From: BS150m-G50 sp964501185 [NCBI: uncultured Bacteroidia bacterium]
GTDB lineage: Bacteria > CAIWAD01 > BS150m-G50
NCBI GenBank assembly: GCA_964501185.1
Contig: CAZCRT010000010.1
Span: 1 to 64,000, forward strand
Length of the DNA stretch: 64,000 nt
Reading direction: 5' to 3'
This document shows positions 63,101 through 64,000 of the stretch, in pieces. Made by a program: the position numbers and the translations under genes. Below the pieces are notes generated by a model. That model was not told where the DNA came from. It ran no database searches and saw only the letters and a program-made list of their open reading frames with translations. Position 1 is the first letter of the stretch. Every line of letters starts with the position of its first letter.

Positions 63101-63347
63101 CGATGATCTTAGCATTTCAGGCCTGGCGCTGGGTGAGCTGCCACCGGTTACCGATCTCACTATCCAGATCAGTGGTGGTTATGTCGTGCTCAGCTGGTCT
63201 GCTATTGAGGGAGCTGTCAGTTACAACGTTTATGGCGCGGATACACCATACGGAGAGTACCTGCTCCTCGGCAATACCGGTATTACCCAGTGGACACTGC
63301 CGTTAAGCGGTGGAGCCGGTTTCTATCAGGTCACTGCCCTGAACTGA
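60162..63347 (+). CDS. secreted C25 cysteine peptidase, type A copy 2 with type-B C-terminus
   Basis: A 1061-residue exported peptidase; GGAGG lies seven bases before the ATG. Residues 1-690 follow copy A1 closely (propeptide, catalytic domain, first Ig-like domain), with the dyad His447 in YTAHGSQTSW and Cys480 in VVGNCCLTNAF. From about residue 690 (nt 62212) it instead follows the type-B protein: CARDB-like domain with LNPGESPHLTIGIHNVGVE, jelly-roll with SHSWKCGDTGTG-like sequence and WYIDDLSISG, then the FnIII-like tail. The nidogen-like domain of A1 is missing. The protein is therefore a mosaic of the two neighbours. Confidence 0.92.
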   Translation: MKKLFSCIAFGLISIQAFGAIDLAPASGSLVLTSNDDSGLSLVSELAGIEHTTVNTQSGLFTLLQVPDYSYTHQIGAPQLPVKREIIAVPLEAVVTATVTESWYEQFNLADWNISHPVIPAQPSLSKSQSPEDVPFEYNSDAYTRVGFERQPLVQLEELGILRGQRLFVIELAPVQYSPTTGQLRVYSHLEVEIAYSGADLESTDNLRARTWSPYFESLYRSQLLNYRPLNQRDDLTRYPIKYVIVSDPLFEAQLAPFIEWKTQQGYDVITGYLGDPDVGYTTTSIAAYIQSIWDAATPEDPAPSFVLFVGDDSEVPAFSGSQGGHITDLNYVRLEGSDFMPEIYYGRFSAQTPAQLQPQIDKTLEYERYLMPDPSYLEEVVMIAGMDGSFGSVWANGQINYGTTYYFNALHGITSHTYLYPNSGGNAANIIADVSNGVGYVNYTAHGSQTSWADPSFTISNINSLQNDHEYPTVVGNCCLTNAFNTGTCFGEAWLRAENKGAIGYIGGTNNTYWDEDYWWGVGSGSIVVNPTYETHGLGAYDGMFHDHGEDFIDWHTTQYSVIMAGNLAVIEGGSGLVNYYWEIYALMGDPSLTTFFGVPAVNSVSYPESIFLGQTAMTIQAEAYSYVGLSMDGNLVAGGLVGSSGSLTLEFEPIANPGVADLVITRQNHQPVMGTVEVIPNEGPYVVLDGCVIEDDNGQLNPGESPHLTIGIHNVGVEIATGVNVSVTTADAWVTMLDDNEYYGDMDPDETITITDGFQVAVSPDTPENHLVHFELEATDNGSGVWNSGFDLPVLFIYELYWSNNCEAIGDWTHSAADGWSDQWHLSSEQYQSPTHSWKCGDTGTGNYANSLDARLVSPAVTLRPNSTLSFQHQLAGEVSGVYPDSAYDGGILEISDDGGFSWLQLTPVSGGYTSAFRWESGGGSPATHPFAGGTPCWSGEFDWQETLVSLADYAEETVQFRFRFGSDQGGGAEGWYIDDLSISGLALGELPPVTDLTIQISGGYVVLSWSAIEGAVSYNVYGADTPYGEYLLLGNTGITQWTLPLSGGAGFYQVTALN

Positions 63348-63366
63348 TAGTCCGACAGAGATCAGA

Positions 63367-63421
63367 AGCTCATCTCAAGTGAGCCCTGCCAGCATCGGCT
63401 GCAGATTGCTTGAGATGAGCT
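63367..63421. repeat. 13-base perfect inverted repeat after C25 copy A2
   Basis: AGCTCATCTCAAG and CTTGAGATGAGCT are perfect 13-base arms separated by 29 bases, starting 20 bases after the stop codon. No T-run follows, so it is not a standard terminator. It could form a large hairpin at the transcript end or be a regulator or recombination site between the paralogous genes. Confidence 0.55.
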
Positions 63422-63498
63422 GTCTATACATTGCCTGAGAAATTTAATGCCCTGAACCCGGCACTTAGCTGGCAACCCATCATTGAAGGAGATAGAGT

Positions 63499-64000
63499 AT
63501 GAGAAAACTTATCCGGATTGCTCTGATCCTGTCAGCATCCCTGCCCTGCCTGACCGCCTCTGCAGGCGCAGCCGTTATAGAGCAGCTGTACACATTTGAG
63601 CGGCCGCAGGTGACAGCGGAATTCAACGGCAGCATCATTGTGATGGACAACTGCCGTACCGGTGGCGCTGCAGGCGCTCCCGCGCTACCCTCCTTCGGTG
63701 TCAGGCTGCTGCTGCCTGCAGGCGAGGAAGCAGTCAGTGTGAATGTATTCCCGGGGGAACCACAGCTGCTGGCTGGAAACCTCCAGATCGCTCCCAATCA
63801 GGAACAGCTCCCCTTCAGCTACGAAGGTGATATTGCTCTGATCGGGGAGAACAGCGAAATATACGACCGGGACAAGCTCTTCCCGGCACAGTATTCCACA
63901 CCCGTGCAAACCCGGTTTTACCGTGGCCATTCAGTAGCATTTTTCCAGATCAACCCGGTCCGGTACAATCCTGTAAATGGGGAAGTATGGTGGTATCCAC
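63499..64000 (+). CDS. secreted C25-type peptidase homologue, type B copy 2, N-terminal part (runs off right edge)
   Basis: An open frame starts at the ATG at 63499, with AAGGAG upstream, and runs off the window after about 167 codons. It has a signal peptide (KLIRIALILSASLPCLTASA) and a propeptide-like region very close to that of the gene at 56659: IVMDNCRTGGAAGAPALPSF, YRGHSVAFFQINPVRYNPV and NGEVWWYP all have direct counterparts there. The catalytic domain lies outside the window. It completes the A-B-A-B order of the array. Confidence 0.9.
   Translation, partial: MRKLIRIALILSASLPCLTASAGAAVIEQLYTFERPQVTAEFNGSIIVMDNCRTGGAAGAPALPSFGVRLLLPAGEEAVSVNVFPGEPQLLAGNLQIAPNQEQLPFSYEGDIALIGENSEIYDRDKLFPAQYSTPVQTRFYRGHSVAFFQINPVRYNPVNGEVWWYP

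Overview
The window looks like a chromosomal segment of an uncultured Gram-negative bacterium of intermediate GC content. Lipid A genes (lpxB, lpxK), a lipoprotein signal, an outer-membrane barrel and several secreted multidomain proteins show a two-membrane envelope. The combination of gingipain-type C25 peptidases, microcompartment vertex proteins and L-lysine 6-transaminase suggests a candidate lineage near the FCB group (Fibrobacterota, Cloacimonadota, Marinimicrobia and relatives). That placement is inference; no rRNA or other taxonomic marker is present.

Region 1 (1-25.5 kb, minus strand). After a partial CapK/PaaK-like gene at the left edge comes one very long, tightly overlapping operon read from 25.5 kb down to about 3.3 kb. 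It begins with a stand-alone fragment of a motility-associated glycosyltransferase (Maf) and a sugar formyltransferase-like enzyme. Next is a CMP-nonulosonate (legionaminate-type) set: cytidylyltransferase, synthase, hydrolysing epimerase, CBS-nucleotidyltransferase and aminotransferase. Then come a three-part glycosyltransferase, TPR proteins, two GT9 heptosyltransferase-like proteins, a DUF115/Maf protein, and CgeB-like transferases, two of which carry Maf-like Rossmann regions. The run ends with two small helical proteins; a degenerate receiver/histidine-kinase protein and an ExeA-like ATPase follow. The likely job is surface, probably flagellin, glycosylation with nonulosonic acids.

Region 2 (25.8-38.6 kb, minus strand) is housekeeping: nadB, lpxK, a DUF374 acyltransferase, lpxB, an isoprenylcysteine-methyltransferase-family protein, gamma-glutamyltransferase, OsmC, a C-terminal processing protease, tmk, rsmI, nadE and lat.

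Region 3 (38.9-51.7 kb, mixed strands) holds a lipoprotein plus outer-membrane-barrel pair, a sodium/solute symporter, a deoB plus two BMC-P vertex-protein operon with a tiny basic gene at its head, a large secreted protein, and a MurA with Asp at the catalytic Cys position.

Region 4 (52.2-64 kb, plus strand) is a tandem A-B-A-B array of secreted C25-peptidase-like proteins, the last cut by the window edge.

The most unusual signal is a non-palindromic octamer, TGTATCAC (complement GTGATACA). I found 32 copies by hand, all between 1.6 and 40.4 kb and none in the last 23.7 kb; about two are expected by chance. The density and distribution resemble a DNA-uptake, Chi-like or other genome-architecture signal.

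Three genes were recovered by direct reading because they are short or run off an edge: 1-460 (minus), 46971-47132 (minus) and 63499-64000 (plus). No tRNA, rRNA, CRISPR array or insertion sequence was recognised.
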